A stretch of DNA of 64,000 nt. Origin: CAILUG01 sp903844415 (GTDB taxonomy: Bacteria > Pseudomonadota > Gammaproteobacteria > Pseudomonadales > Pseudohongiellaceae). Position numbers and translations under genes: made by a program. Under the pieces are notes generated by a model. The model saw only the letters and a list, made by a program, of their open reading frames with translations. It ran no database searches and was not told where the DNA came from. Of this stretch, positions 32,954 to 41,825 are shown piece after piece. Each line of letters opens with the position of its first letter. Within the stretch, counting starts at the first letter, position 1. The stretch covers positions 124,001 through 188,000 of the forward strand of contig CANJTS010000002.1 in NCBI GenBank assembly GCA_947477655.1, written 5' to 3'.

Positions 32954-34321
32954 TTACCAATAACGGGCAGCATATTCCAAAAAAACAGGCCAGTTGGGGT
33001 GGTCAGTATGACCTTCGGCATGTTGCCGAAAAGCCAACTCGCCCGTTAACAAGCTGGTTTCCAAGGCTGGATAGCTTGCAGACCCCAACCCTTTGGCGCC
33101 GAGCAGGTTATAGACCGGTTCGGCAGCTACTGCCGCCATGAACATGCCTGGTGGATCTACCCATTGATCACCTTCATTGCCGGCACCGATAAACACCGGA
33201 CGCGGAGCGCTCAGGCTGATTAATTCGTGGGAGTCGACCGGCAAGTCATCCCAGGTAAGGGTGCTCGCGTATTTTAGATAGTTGCCTGCCATCCAGTGAT
33301 ATTCATTAACCGCTGCTACGTTTTCCACCAGTTCACCGTAATTACGGCGATGCAACTTGGTGCCACCAGCACCAGAGGAACTGATATAGGCAATGCTGAA
33401 ACGTTGATCATAGGCCATTGCTACCATAGCAGCTTTGCCCCAGCGTGAATGGCCTTCTATCCCTACCTGGTTGGCAGCCAGTGAAGCGTCTTGCGCAAAA
33501 TAATCCAGTAGTCTGCTGGCGCCCCAAGCCCAAGCGCGCAACACACCCCAGGCGTCGGAACTACGACCTTGGCCGTGATTTGCCAGGCCAATAATGCCTT
33601 GGGTCAGGCCTGCACCATTATCGGCTTGTACAGATCCAGTATCGAAATAAGCATAAGCCCAGCCTCGTTCCAGAATCTGTGCCTGCCAGCTATCGGCATC
33701 CTGCGCACGTTCCTGATTGAGATCGAGAAATCGTCCGGTGATCAGTTGCATAATCACTGGTACAGGCTTGTTGATTGCTGCAGGCACAACAAGTATAGCG
33801 TTAAGTTCAACCTTGATTTGTGGATAAGTAGTGTTGTCCACAGTGCCTATCAAAATTTTCTGGATAGCGGGATGGCCGGCAATAATGACCTCGGTTTGTG
33901 AACTCACAATCCAGCTGACTGCGGGTAAATTCTCTGGCACGCGGCCATAGACTTCGCGATCGAACAATTCCACCAGTTCAGGCCGTCGTACCTGCCACCA
34001 TGCATCAGCAGTAGTTACAGGTTGACGATTATTAGTTAACAGAGGGTCAGGCAAGTGCGGATAAGGATTGGCAAACTTTTCGTCATAGTTGGCAGCATTA
34101 GGCGCAGCAGGATCACTGCCATTAGCTCCTTGGCGCAAGACCGGTATATGCAACAAATCCATGGTGCGTTGCAAATCCTGCTCGGCAGTCAACATTAGCG
34201 GCTGTGCAAGTGCCGGCGCAACCAGCGCCACTAAACAAGCAACTAAACCAGCAAAGCTTAGCCACTCACCAAATAGCGCAATACAACTGCAACGAGCCAT
34301 TTTCTTCTTGGTGGTCTTCAT
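32954..34321 (-). CDS. Exported CE15-like esterase (glucuronoyl-esterase fold)
   Basis: After a signal peptide ending near residue 40 (APALAQ), the 455-residue protein carries GIEGHSRWGK (nucleophile S292) and SSSGAGGTKLHRRNYGE. An acidic loop GNEGDQWVDPPG follows, and the catalytic His is in AEGHTDHPNW (H438). This combination is the carbohydrate esterase family 15 pattern, enzymes that cut esters between lignin alcohols and glucuronoxylan or act on related sugar-acid esters. It lies 84 bases upstream of the HD gene and 122 bases after an alpha/beta hydrolase gene on the same strand, suggesting a unit for processing plant- or alga-derived esters. Confidence 0.83.
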   Translation of the reverse strand: MKTTKKKMARCSCIALFGEWLSFAGLVACLVALVAPALAQPLMLTAEQDLQRTMDLLHIPVLRQGANGSDPAAPNAANYDEKFANPYPHLPDPLLTNNRQPVTTADAWWQVRRPELVELFDREVYGRVPENLPAVSWIVSSQTEVIIAGHPAIQKILIGTVDNTTYPQIKVELNAILVVPAAINKPVPVIMQLITGRFLDLNQERAQDADSWQAQILERGWAYAYFDTGSVQADNGAGLTQGIIGLANHGQGRSSDAWGVLRAWAWGASRLLDYFAQDASLAANQVGIEGHSRWGKAAMVAMAYDQRFSIAYISSSGAGGTKLHRRNYGELVENVAAVNEYHWMAGNYLKYASTLTWDDLPVDSHELISLSAPRPVFIGAGNEGDQWVDPPGMFMAAVAAEPVYNLLGAKGLGSASYPALETSLLTGELAFRQHAEGHTDHPNWPVFLEYAARYW

Positions 34322-34443
34322 GCTTGTAATTCCGTGTGCTAATGACTTTCCAACGGGTGTTGTTTTAATAAATCGCCGCCAAAATCACCTGCTTTACTGC
34401 GCCATACCGCATGTAAGTGATTGCCCGTGCCTCGCACAAAGTA

Positions 34444-35460
34444 TTATTTAATTGCAGTTGCCAGGTCGATTATTACTTGCGCGAGTTCACCGTTGTTAGT
34501 TTCGGCCATCATGAAGTGACCGTTACCCATAAAACCAAGGTCTGGCAGGTAGGTGTATTTCACATCGACACCGGCTTGAGTAAGTGCTTTCACCGCACAG
34601 GGAATGCCCTGAATCAAGCCTAGTTCCGAACCCACCAGCATCACGGGTTTACCAGCATAGTGGCTGAGGGTGCTAACTTTTTCGGTTGCTTGCATAGCAC
34701 AATTTTCTGCATCTTTTACGGGTGCAAAATCGGTCGGCAAGGCGGGCACAAAAGTCAGGCCGCTACGAACATCTTCAACTGGATTGCTGCCGGCCGGTTC
34801 AATGGCAATCATGCCGGCAAGATTGGCCGGATTTAAATCTGCCGCCCACCAACCGGACACACCGCCGGCAGAATGAGTCACCAATATAGATGGCCCGATT
34901 TTTGTCATTAACTCGCTGATGTCGGCTGCGGCAATTTCATTGCCAGCATAAGGTCCGGGAGTAGAACTGGCTAACCAGGCCAATATGGAAGGGTCAGTGG
35001 CACTGGCGGAATCGCCCGGCCAGTGTTTTGAATTAGCTAAAAAATTGATGATCTGCGAATTTGCCGGTCCACCCAGTTCACCATAAGCAGTGTTGGCGGG
35101 TGAGCGGCCAAGACCCGGACGGTCGATGAAATACACATCAAAACCGGCCGCTACAAAATAATCTAGCCAGCCATCTCTGCCATCGGGTGTGCTGAACCAG
35201 TCGCTTGCTTGACCGCCGCCACCGTGAATCAAAATCAGTGGATAAGGATGGCGTTTTTCGGCAGGTAATTGAAAGCCAACATACATTTGATTTTTGATGG
35301 TGACTGCCCCTTTGTCATCGGGCTTGCTCACTTCCATACCGACATAAAAGTGGCCCTGGCCGCGCAACGAAAGAATGCCGGCCTCGCCTTCCGCATTTAC
35401 TACATTGCTGAGCGTTGAAATAGCGGCAAAACATAAAATAAGTAAGTGGTTGTTGCGCAT
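34444..35460 (-). CDS. Exported alpha/beta hydrolase, 338 aa
   Basis: A signal peptide (MRNNHLLILCFAAISTLSNVVNA) precedes an alpha/beta hydrolase domain with ILIHGGGGQASDW (oxyanion hole) and YFIDRPGLGRS. The nucleophile is in LVTHSAGGVSGWW, and the C-terminal loop ending GHFMMAETN carries the catalytic His. The ATG at 35460 is preferred over that at 35472 because GGA lies just before it. The fold suggests an esterase; the exact substrate is unknown. It heads the minus-strand trio with the CE15-like and HD genes. Confidence 0.83.
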   Translation of the reverse strand: MRNNHLLILCFAAISTLSNVVNAEGEAGILSLRGQGHFYVGMEVSKPDDKGAVTIKNQMYVGFQLPAEKRHPYPLILIHGGGGQASDWFSTPDGRDGWLDYFVAAGFDVYFIDRPGLGRSPANTAYGELGGPANSQIINFLANSKHWPGDSASATDPSILAWLASSTPGPYAGNEIAAADISELMTKIGPSILVTHSAGGVSGWWAADLNPANLAGMIAIEPAGSNPVEDVRSGLTFVPALPTDFAPVKDAENCAMQATEKVSTLSHYAGKPVMLVGSELGLIQGIPCAVKALTQAGVDVKYTYLPDLGFMGNGHFMMAETNNGELAQVIIDLATAIK

Positions 35461-35568
35461 AAAGAGTTCCATATTTTGATTGTTATGATGGCCTGCAAGT
35501 GTACTCCACAAAAGAAAAAATGGTAGGCTGAGTCATAGCTTGGCGTAAGTCAAAGCACCCTTGGTAGT

Positions 35569-36381
35569 ATGTTTATGAATGCCTTAGCACCAGTATTATA
35601 TTTGCCCCACGGTGGTGGCCCCATGCCACTACTAAACGATCAGTCACATTTGAGTTTGATCCATTTTTTGAAAAAATTAGCTGCTGGTTACCAACAGCCT
35701 ACTGCTATTGTAATTATAAGTGCCCATTGGGAAACCACTGTTCCTAGCATTTATACCGATCCCAATCCTGCCTTGTTGTTCGACTATTACGGGTTTCCGC
35801 CCGAGACCTATAGTTATACCTATCCAGCCCAAGGGCATCCAGAATTGGCACAACAGGTTAGCAAGCTGGTTAATGCAGCAGGCATGGACTGCAAACTAGT
35901 TCATGGTCGTGGTTTCGACCACGGCATGTTTGTACCGATGATGTTGCTCTACCCCCAAGCCAATATTCCTTGCATCCAACTGTCATTGATCCAGGGCTTA
36001 GATGCGCGGCAGCACATCAAACTCGGTCAATGTCTTGCCCCTTTGCGAGAACGCAACATCGCCATCATTGGTTCAGGTATGTCCTTTCATAATTTGCAGG
36101 CGATATTTGCCGGGGAAAATGCACAATACCGTCAAGCGAGTGATCAGTTTGATCAATGGTTGGTAAACACCATGAGTAATCCGCACTTGACTGTTGCTCA
36201 GCAACAGCAAGAGCTTGAACAATGGCAGTCGGCACCGCATGCGCGTTTTTGTCATCCCCGTGAAGAACATTTGTTGCCCTTACATGTGTGTTTTGGGGCC
36301 GCGATGGCGGCGGGCTTGCCAGCCCAAACAATATTTAATGAGCCTTTGATGGGGCATAAAGTTGCCGGATTTCGCTGGTAG
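35569..36381 (+). CDS. DODA-type extradiol ring-opening dioxygenase (YgiD/LigB-like)
   Basis: This is a 270-residue cytoplasmic class III extradiol dioxygenase-fold protein. Metal ligands are visible in LPHGGGPMPLL, SAHWETT and HGRGFDHGMFVPM, with a C-terminal His in PREEHLLPLHVCFG. Family members (E. coli YgiD, plant DODA) open catechol rings such as DOPA with non-haem metal. It diverges from the exported alpha/beta hydrolase gene. The ATG at 35569 or, six bases on, at 35575 could be used. Confidence 0.88.
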   Translation: MFMNALAPVLYLPHGGGPMPLLNDQSHLSLIHFLKKLAAGYQQPTAIVIISAHWETTVPSIYTDPNPALLFDYYGFPPETYSYTYPAQGHPELAQQVSKLVNAAGMDCKLVHGRGFDHGMFVPMMLLYPQANIPCIQLSLIQGLDARQHIKLGQCLAPLRERNIAIIGSGMSFHNLQAIFAGENAQYRQASDQFDQWLVNTMSNPHLTVAQQQQELEQWQSAPHARFCHPREEHLLPLHVCFGAAMAAGLPAQTIFNEPLMGHKVAGFRW

Positions 36382-36587
36382 CCTACGCACGAAAATTTTT
36401 CTTCCGCTTTACCAAATTTCCCTCCCCGGGATTCCTTGTCATTAATTACGATGAGAGATTGATCAAAGTAACGTCGTTGTCAACCGTTTAACAATGAGTA
36501 AAAATTTAGAACTAAACTTTCAGTCTATGGTTTTTTTCTCCGTAGCATTTATACTGGCCACCACCAAAATACACTCAGGGAAATAAC

Positions 36588-37727
36588 ATGCACATGTCAC
36601 AAAAATTGCTGCGCTCGGCGGTAGCCACCGCAGCCTTCGCCTGCCTAGTCACTCCGGCGTTTGCCCATCACGGTTTTGGCCTGTTCCAGCTGGATATACA
36701 AAAGGAATGGTCCGGTACACTCACCAAAATGAATCTGGTAAACCCGCACTCCTACATGGAGATTGATGTGACCGGTGCAGATGGCAAGCCACTGCACATG
36801 CGCTGTGAAATGCGCGCGTCAACCTTGATCAGGCGTTCTGGTTGGTCCAAGGAAATGTTCAAGGTAGGCGCTCACGTCGAGATCAAAGGTCATCCGCACC
36901 GTGATGATCCCAGTGCCTGCTATATCGAAAGCTTCTCTCTTGATGGTTCGGCCGAAATGAATCGCAATGACCAAATATCAACCGCGCCGGTTGACACTTC
37001 AAATCGTCCGGCTCGGCTAGCCGATGGTCAACTCAATATCAGTGGCGACTGGGCTGTAGAACAACTAGTACTGACAGTACCCCCCAGCGGTGGCAACGGC
37101 TCTATGATACCCAAGAGTCGTACTGCGGATTTTGCCAGTGGCAAGCAGACGCTCGAGCAAATTCAAGCCATGGGACCACCAAGAGCAACGGTCGCCTATA
37201 CCGCAGCAGGCGATGCCGCCGCCAAGGCCTTCAATAACAGGTCACCGGTAGATAACCCATGGTTTGCCTGCAAACCAACTAGCTTCATTCGCGACTGGAC
37301 CGCCGACTGGCCGATCAACCAGTTTACGCAAACCACCACTGCCGAAGGCGAAAAAGTTATCGATATCACCTACGGCTTGTACAACTTCAATCGCCGCATC
37401 CACATTGGCATGGACAAACATCCTGACAAATTGACACCAAGCTATGCTGGTCACTCCATAGGTAACTGGGAAGGTGATACGCTGGTAGTAGATACCATCG
37501 GCTTTGCTGAAGGTGTGCTGAACCCGCCAACCCGCAGTAGTGAGCAGTTGCACATTGTGGAACGCTTCACGCTTGACACCCAAAAACTAGCGCTCAAGCG
37601 TGAATACTCAGCGACCGATCCGGTTTATCTGTCTGCGCCTTATGCTAGCTACGATGTTATGTATTTGTCGGATGTACCTTTCGAAGCGCAGACCTGCCGG
37701 GAAATGACACCAGAGTTTCAGCAGTAA
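36588..37727 (+). CDS. Exported DUF6152-domain protein, 379 aa
   Basis: A signal peptide (cut after TPAFA) exposes HHGFGLFQLDIQKEWSG, the histidine-led start typical of DUF6152. The first 120 residues form the DUF6152 beta-barrel-like domain (NPHSYMEIDVTGADG). The rest is a second domain (DWAVEQLVLTVPPSGG onwards, with YAGHSIGNWEGDTLVVDTIGF) found in proteins of marine and soil Proteobacteria. No enzymatic role is established. It has its own terminator downstream and a 206-base leader region upstream. Confidence 0.8.
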   Translation: MHMSQKLLRSAVATAAFACLVTPAFAHHGFGLFQLDIQKEWSGTLTKMNLVNPHSYMEIDVTGADGKPLHMRCEMRASTLIRRSGWSKEMFKVGAHVEIKGHPHRDDPSACYIESFSLDGSAEMNRNDQISTAPVDTSNRPARLADGQLNISGDWAVEQLVLTVPPSGGNGSMIPKSRTADFASGKQTLEQIQAMGPPRATVAYTAAGDAAAKAFNNRSPVDNPWFACKPTSFIRDWTADWPINQFTQTTTAEGEKVIDITYGLYNFNRRIHIGMDKHPDKLTPSYAGHSIGNWEGDTLVVDTIGFAEGVLNPPTRSSEQLHIVERFTLDTQKLALKREYSATDPVYLSAPYASYDVMYLSDVPFEAQTCREMTPEFQQ

Positions 37728-37738
37728 TTCCTTGTTTA

Positions 37739-37785
37739 AACCGACAGTCGGCCAGCATACAAGTAGGTCGACTGCCGGTTATTTT
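37739..37785 (+). terminator. Probable terminator after the DUF6152 gene
   Basis: AACCGACAGTCG and CGACTGCCGGTT pair with a single mismatch around an 18-base loop and are followed by ATTTTAT. It lies 11 bases after the stop. Confidence 0.65.
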
Positions 37786-37963
37786 ATATCTCCCCAAAAA
37801 ATTCCGTTATGTTGCTGGTGTACTTCCGGCACACACTTCCTGCAATACTCATCAAGGCACTTTGACCTGCAGTCCTGAGTCCTTGTCTATCTAGGGCAGA
37901 GCTAGGAGCTCTGAATAACTCTACTGGACCTAATCAGCGCGAGGCCAGGCATTGAGCAAATTT

Positions 37964-38112
37964 TCAACTCCTGACAGTCACATGTAATTTAAGAATAGTG
38001 AAAACTACCAGCTCTTCCTGCACAAAATCCGAAAAGGCGCGCTCGGCCTTAGCCATCAGGTAATAGAAGGTGGGGTAATGGCGCTCAACTAGTAGAGGGA
38101 GCCAGATATTTA
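37964..38112 (-). pseudogene. Unidentified coding-like remnant downstream of the ABC genes
   Basis: On the minus strand, in a frame that runs through the ABC stop, about 48 codons read like real protein (ERHYPTFYYLMAKAERAFSD, then FVQEELVVFTILKL) and end at 37964-37966. There is no start codon of its own. I do not recognise the family. It may be the tail of a lost gene. The rest of the 37728-38109 gap shows nothing but the terminator after the DUF6152 gene. Confidence 0.3.
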
Positions 38113-39876
38113 TGAAGCCTTCTGTTTGTGCAGCAACATGTCCACCGCATCATGCATTGAAGCGGCCCGCGTGATTTCCATGCCATTTACGAAGAAGATT
38201 TCGTCAGCATTTTCGATGGTGTTAAGGCGATGCGCGATGATGACACGTGTTGTGTGTGCAGGCAGTTTGTGCAGGATGGATTCCAGCAGTTGCTCGGTAA
38301 CGGTATCGATGTTGGCAGTGGCCTCATCCAGAATCAACAGGTCGGGACTTCGCAATACCGCCCGCATGAAAGCAATCAACTGTTTCTGGCCCAAGGAGAG
38401 GGAATCACCAGTGCTGGCCACCTTGGCCTGCAGCCCACCATCAAAGCGTTGCAACAAGCTAGCAAGGCCGGCAGCTTCCAGTACTACCTGCAACTGGGTG
38501 TCATCCATGCCGGCATAGTCGGCATTGCCATAGAGGATATTGTCGCGAATGGAACCAGAAAACAGCATGGGTTCCTGCAGGATAAAGCCGATGCGGCGCG
38601 CACGTTCTGCCCCAGCTAGGGTGCGGATATCGCGACCGGCAAACCATATGCTACCGGAACTGGGATCATAAAGCCGCGCCATCAGCGAAGCAGTAGTGGT
38701 CTTGCCGCCACCGGTTGGACCCACCAGTGCATAAGTCTTACCGCGCTCCAATGTCAGATTCAGGTTTTGCAGAATGAAGCGTTCGGGTGTGTACTGGAAC
38801 GAAACATCACGGAATTCCAAGAGCGGGCCAGCGACAGTGTCATTGGCAGCAGCAGTTGCCGGCACCTGTTGCATGTCGTTTTCAATTTGCAAAATAGCAG
38901 CGATGCGATCCCAGCCAGCCAGTGCCACTTGGAAGTTGGCCCACAGTGCAGCTAACTGCCGCAGAGGGTTATAGAAGTTGGTGACATAAGCGAGATAACT
39001 GATAAAAAGCCCCAAAGAGAAGGCGCCGTTGGTGATCAGATAGATGCTATATACCAGCACCGCCAGTTGTGCGAGCGTCGACGAGAGTCCGAACACTGGT
39101 GTGAATAGGTTGTTGGCAATACCGGCCTTGATCGCTTTCAGATAGTTGTTATTGTTGGCCTCAGCGAAGCGGGAACGGAAAAAATCCCGGCGATTGAACG
39201 CGACAATCACACGGAAGTTGTTGAGGCTCTCGGTGACTTCAGCCGACAACATGCCGGTGGAAGTCAGCGATTCCGCATTCATGCGTTTCACCCAGGGCGA
39301 TACCAGGCGCGTGAACAATACCAGCAGCACCGCCGGTGTCAGCGCCGCCACACCCAGCCGAAAATTGATCGACAGCAGAAAAATGGCAGCACCGATCATA
39401 ATCACCACCGACCCCATGAACTGCACTAGGGTGTGCGAAAAAAACTGGTTCAATTTGTCAGTGTCGTTGTTAATGCGCGAAATGAGGTCGCCGGTTTTAT
39501 TAGCATTGAAAAACGCCAGCGGCAGTTCTTGCAATTTGTTGAAGATGCGCGAGCGCAGCGAAAACAGCACACGCTGGCCCACTCCCCCCATCAATCGCGT
39601 TTGTGAATAGCTGGTAAAGAGACCAGCGGCATAAAGTAAAAACAGGATTCCTGAAAAGCGCAGCATGCCGTCAAACTGGCCTTTGGCAATGTAGGTGTCG
39701 ACGATGTGTGCGATCAACAGTGGTGCGCTGAGGTTGACCAGTGAATTGCAGATGGTAGCGAGCGCAGCATAGGCCAGGCTAGATTGTTCGCCGCGCAGTA
39801 ACGGTGCCAGCCCTTTAAGGGCCTGTAGGACGGAAACTTTTGGCCGTGGAGGTTGCGAATTAAGCGCGTAGTTCAT
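38110..39876 (-). CDS. ABC exporter half, canonical ATPase subunit
   Basis: This 588-residue fused permease-ATPase has six helices, then Walker A GPTGGGKTT, the signature LSLGQKQL (Leu in place of the usual first Gly of LSGGQ), Walker B LLILDEATANID with the catalytic Glu, and switch His in IIAHRLNTI. The start at 39876 is chosen because it gives the usual N-terminus; it overlaps the end of the partner gene by 17 bases. The pairing with a subunit that has Asp and Gln at the same places indicates a heterodimeric exporter of the TM287/288, BmrCD, LmrCD type. Confidence 0.92.
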   Translation of the reverse strand: MNYALNSQPPRPKVSVLQALKGLAPLLRGEQSSLAYAALATICNSLVNLSAPLLIAHIVDTYIAKGQFDGMLRFSGILFLLYAAGLFTSYSQTRLMGGVGQRVLFSLRSRIFNKLQELPLAFFNANKTGDLISRINNDTDKLNQFFSHTLVQFMGSVVIMIGAAIFLLSINFRLGVAALTPAVLLVLFTRLVSPWVKRMNAESLTSTGMLSAEVTESLNNFRVIVAFNRRDFFRSRFAEANNNNYLKAIKAGIANNLFTPVFGLSSTLAQLAVLVYSIYLITNGAFSLGLFISYLAYVTNFYNPLRQLAALWANFQVALAGWDRIAAILQIENDMQQVPATAAANDTVAGPLLEFRDVSFQYTPERFILQNLNLTLERGKTYALVGPTGGGKTTTASLMARLYDPSSGSIWFAGRDIRTLAGAERARRIGFILQEPMLFSGSIRDNILYGNADYAGMDDTQLQVVLEAAGLASLLQRFDGGLQAKVASTGDSLSLGQKQLIAFMRAVLRSPDLLILDEATANIDTVTEQLLESILHKLPAHTTRVIIAHRLNTIENADEIFFVNGMEITRAASMHDAVDMLLHKQKAS

Positions 39877-41638
39877 AAGTACTGGTCGACCGCTGGGAAT
39901 TATAGATTTGCACATATTCAGGCGAGTTGTGCATAAGTTGTTCATGGGTGCCAGTCGCCAGTACTTCGCCTTCCATAAGCAATATGATCTGGTCGTAGCC
40001 GGTGACCGGTGCAATTTTTTGGGTAATAGAAACTAGCGTCATCCCGGGATAGTTGCGGGTGATATTGGCAAGGATTTTTTCTTCGGTATTGGCATCGACA
40101 CGCGCAGTGAAATCATCAAGCAAAAGAATGCGCGGGTTGAGCGCGAGTGCACGCGCCAGCATGATGCGCTGTTTTTGGCCGCCCGACAGCGAGGTGCCGC
40201 GTTCCGAGATCTGTGTGTCGAGGCCGTTCGGCAACGAAGCGACAAATTCGGTGAGCTCGGCAGTGGCTACTGCCAGTTGCAAGGAGGCATCACTGGCCAG
40301 TGTACTGAACGCGATGTTTTCCCGCATAGTGGTACTGAAAAGCACGCTGTCCTGGAATACCAAACCGATCTGCGGAAAGAAGGCATTCTTGTCGTAGTCT
40401 GCCAAGGGCGTGCCGTCGTAGTCGAGACTGCCGTTGGGCAACGGGGTCAGGCCGGCCATGATGTTCAGCAGTTGGGTCTTGCCGGCAGCAGTGGGGCCGA
40501 GAATAGCGGTACGGGTGCCGCTCTTTATGGTGAGCGAAACATGGTCCAGCACCGGTTTACCGCCATAGTCGAGGCAGATATCGCCTACAGAGATATTGCC
40601 TTGCAGCACCGCCTTATGAGTGCCGCTATCCACCGTATCAGGAGCCTTCAGCACTTCGCTGATGCGGGCATAGGATGCAGTAGCTTGGGCAATGATGTTG
40701 CTCATGAATCCGATTACGAGGATTGGGAAGATCAGCATCACCAGATAACTCATGAATGCGGTAAACGAACCGTAGCTCATGTTGCCATTGATCACATACC
40801 AGCCGCCCAGAGTTACCACCGTAAGAGAGCCCATTGTGGCAACAAAGGTGATGATCGGGATCATGAACGAAAAAAGGCGGACGATGCGAAAGCCGATATC
40901 GCGGCCTCGCGCATTGGCGGCATTGAACTTGTCGTGCTCCAGCACGCCAGAGTCGAGTACGCGAATCAAGGCGGCGCCAATGATGCTTTCACGGATCACC
41001 TTGTTGAGCCAGTCGATTACTTCACGGCTTTGCATGAAATATGGGCGCACCTTGCGCAGGATCACGAAAAAAGTGCCACCGATCAGTGGAATCACCAGCA
41101 GTACAAAGCACGCAAGTTGCCAGTCAATGGTAAGCAGGATTACCGCAGTACCCACAATGATGACTGCGGAAGTGACCAGCGAGACGATAACCTGCGACAC
41201 ATAGAGCTTGATGGAATCAATATCGGAAGTGAGGTTGGTCAGCAGCTTGGACGGATTTTTTTCTTCGATGAAACGGTAGCCCTGCGCGGAGATTTTATCG
41301 GACAAGGCAAGGCGCAGGTCCATCGCCACTTTTTCCGACACCAGCACTTGTATAACGTTTTGCCAGCAAGTGAAAAAAAACACCAAGGCAGCGATGCCAA
41401 GGAATTTAAATACCAGTGGGTCCAGTTCAAACTGGCCAGCCATATAGCTGTCAACACCCGCTCTAATCAGCCAGGGTACAAACAGGGTGAAGATGTTGGC
41501 GACGATGGCCAGAATCAGCAGCAAGACCACCTGTTTGCGATAGGGGCGCAAAACCGTGGACAAACGCGCTTGGGGCGGACGACCCGGCAGCGGTCGTGGT
41601 GCTGTTGCTGTTAAGGTCTTATCTGAAGTTGATGCCAT
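39860..41638 (-). CDS. ABC exporter half, degenerate ATPase subunit
   Basis: This 592-residue fused permease-ATPase has Walker A GPTAAGKTQ, the signature LSGGQKQRIMLARAL, and Walker B ILLLDDFTARVD in which the catalytic Glu is Asp (D509). The switch loop is LVSITQKIAPV, with Gln (Q540) where His is usual. Both changes are those known from the non-catalytic site of heterodimeric exporters. Together with the partner's LSLGQ signature, which completes that same composite site, they predict one silent and one active ATP site. Drugs or lipids are the likely cargo. It is the first gene of a two-gene operon. Confidence 0.92.
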   Translation of the reverse strand: MASTSDKTLTATAPRPLPGRPPQARLSTVLRPYRKQVVLLLILAIVANIFTLFVPWLIRAGVDSYMAGQFELDPLVFKFLGIAALVFFFTCWQNVIQVLVSEKVAMDLRLALSDKISAQGYRFIEEKNPSKLLTNLTSDIDSIKLYVSQVIVSLVTSAVIIVGTAVILLTIDWQLACFVLLVIPLIGGTFFVILRKVRPYFMQSREVIDWLNKVIRESIIGAALIRVLDSGVLEHDKFNAANARGRDIGFRIVRLFSFMIPIITFVATMGSLTVVTLGGWYVINGNMSYGSFTAFMSYLVMLIFPILVIGFMSNIIAQATASYARISEVLKAPDTVDSGTHKAVLQGNISVGDICLDYGGKPVLDHVSLTIKSGTRTAILGPTAAGKTQLLNIMAGLTPLPNGSLDYDGTPLADYDKNAFFPQIGLVFQDSVLFSTTMRENIAFSTLASDASLQLAVATAELTEFVASLPNGLDTQISERGTSLSGGQKQRIMLARALALNPRILLLDDFTARVDANTEEKILANITRNYPGMTLVSITQKIAPVTGYDQIILLMEGEVLATGTHEQLMHNSPEYVQIYNSQRSTSTYELRA

Positions 41639-41714
41639 GGAAACTGCGGCTGCCTGTTGCGGATTTAGACGCGCATCTTATCGCAGATCGCTCGGCAAGT
41701 ATCAGTATAGGAGT

Positions 41715-41789
41715 ATGGCTGCTGCCGCATCGTATCTGCTTGCAGTAAGCAAACGTATGAAATAAAAAATTTCGGCGCGGATGAGGGCG
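41715..41789 (-). pseudogene. Fragment of a DUF3516-helicase gene
   Basis: These 75 bases match 60514-60588, inside the helicase gene of this same window, with six differences, all transitions. On the minus strand it reads ALIRAEIFYFIRLLTASRYD against ALIRAEIFHFIRLLAAGRYD in the helicase. It is a scrap of a second, diverged copy of that gene, now lying in the 187-base gap upstream of the ABC operon. Confidence 0.85.
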
Positions 41790-41825
41790 ACAAGCTATGC
41801 GCAACTGCATATCCAGCAACAAGTT

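Noticed and set aside
40175..41614. A 479-codon open frame on the plus strand opposite the degenerate ABC subunit gene
   Set aside because: It is fully antisense to a well-supported ABC gene, has no family motif, and its composition (many His, Gln, Asp) is that of a mirrored coding frame.
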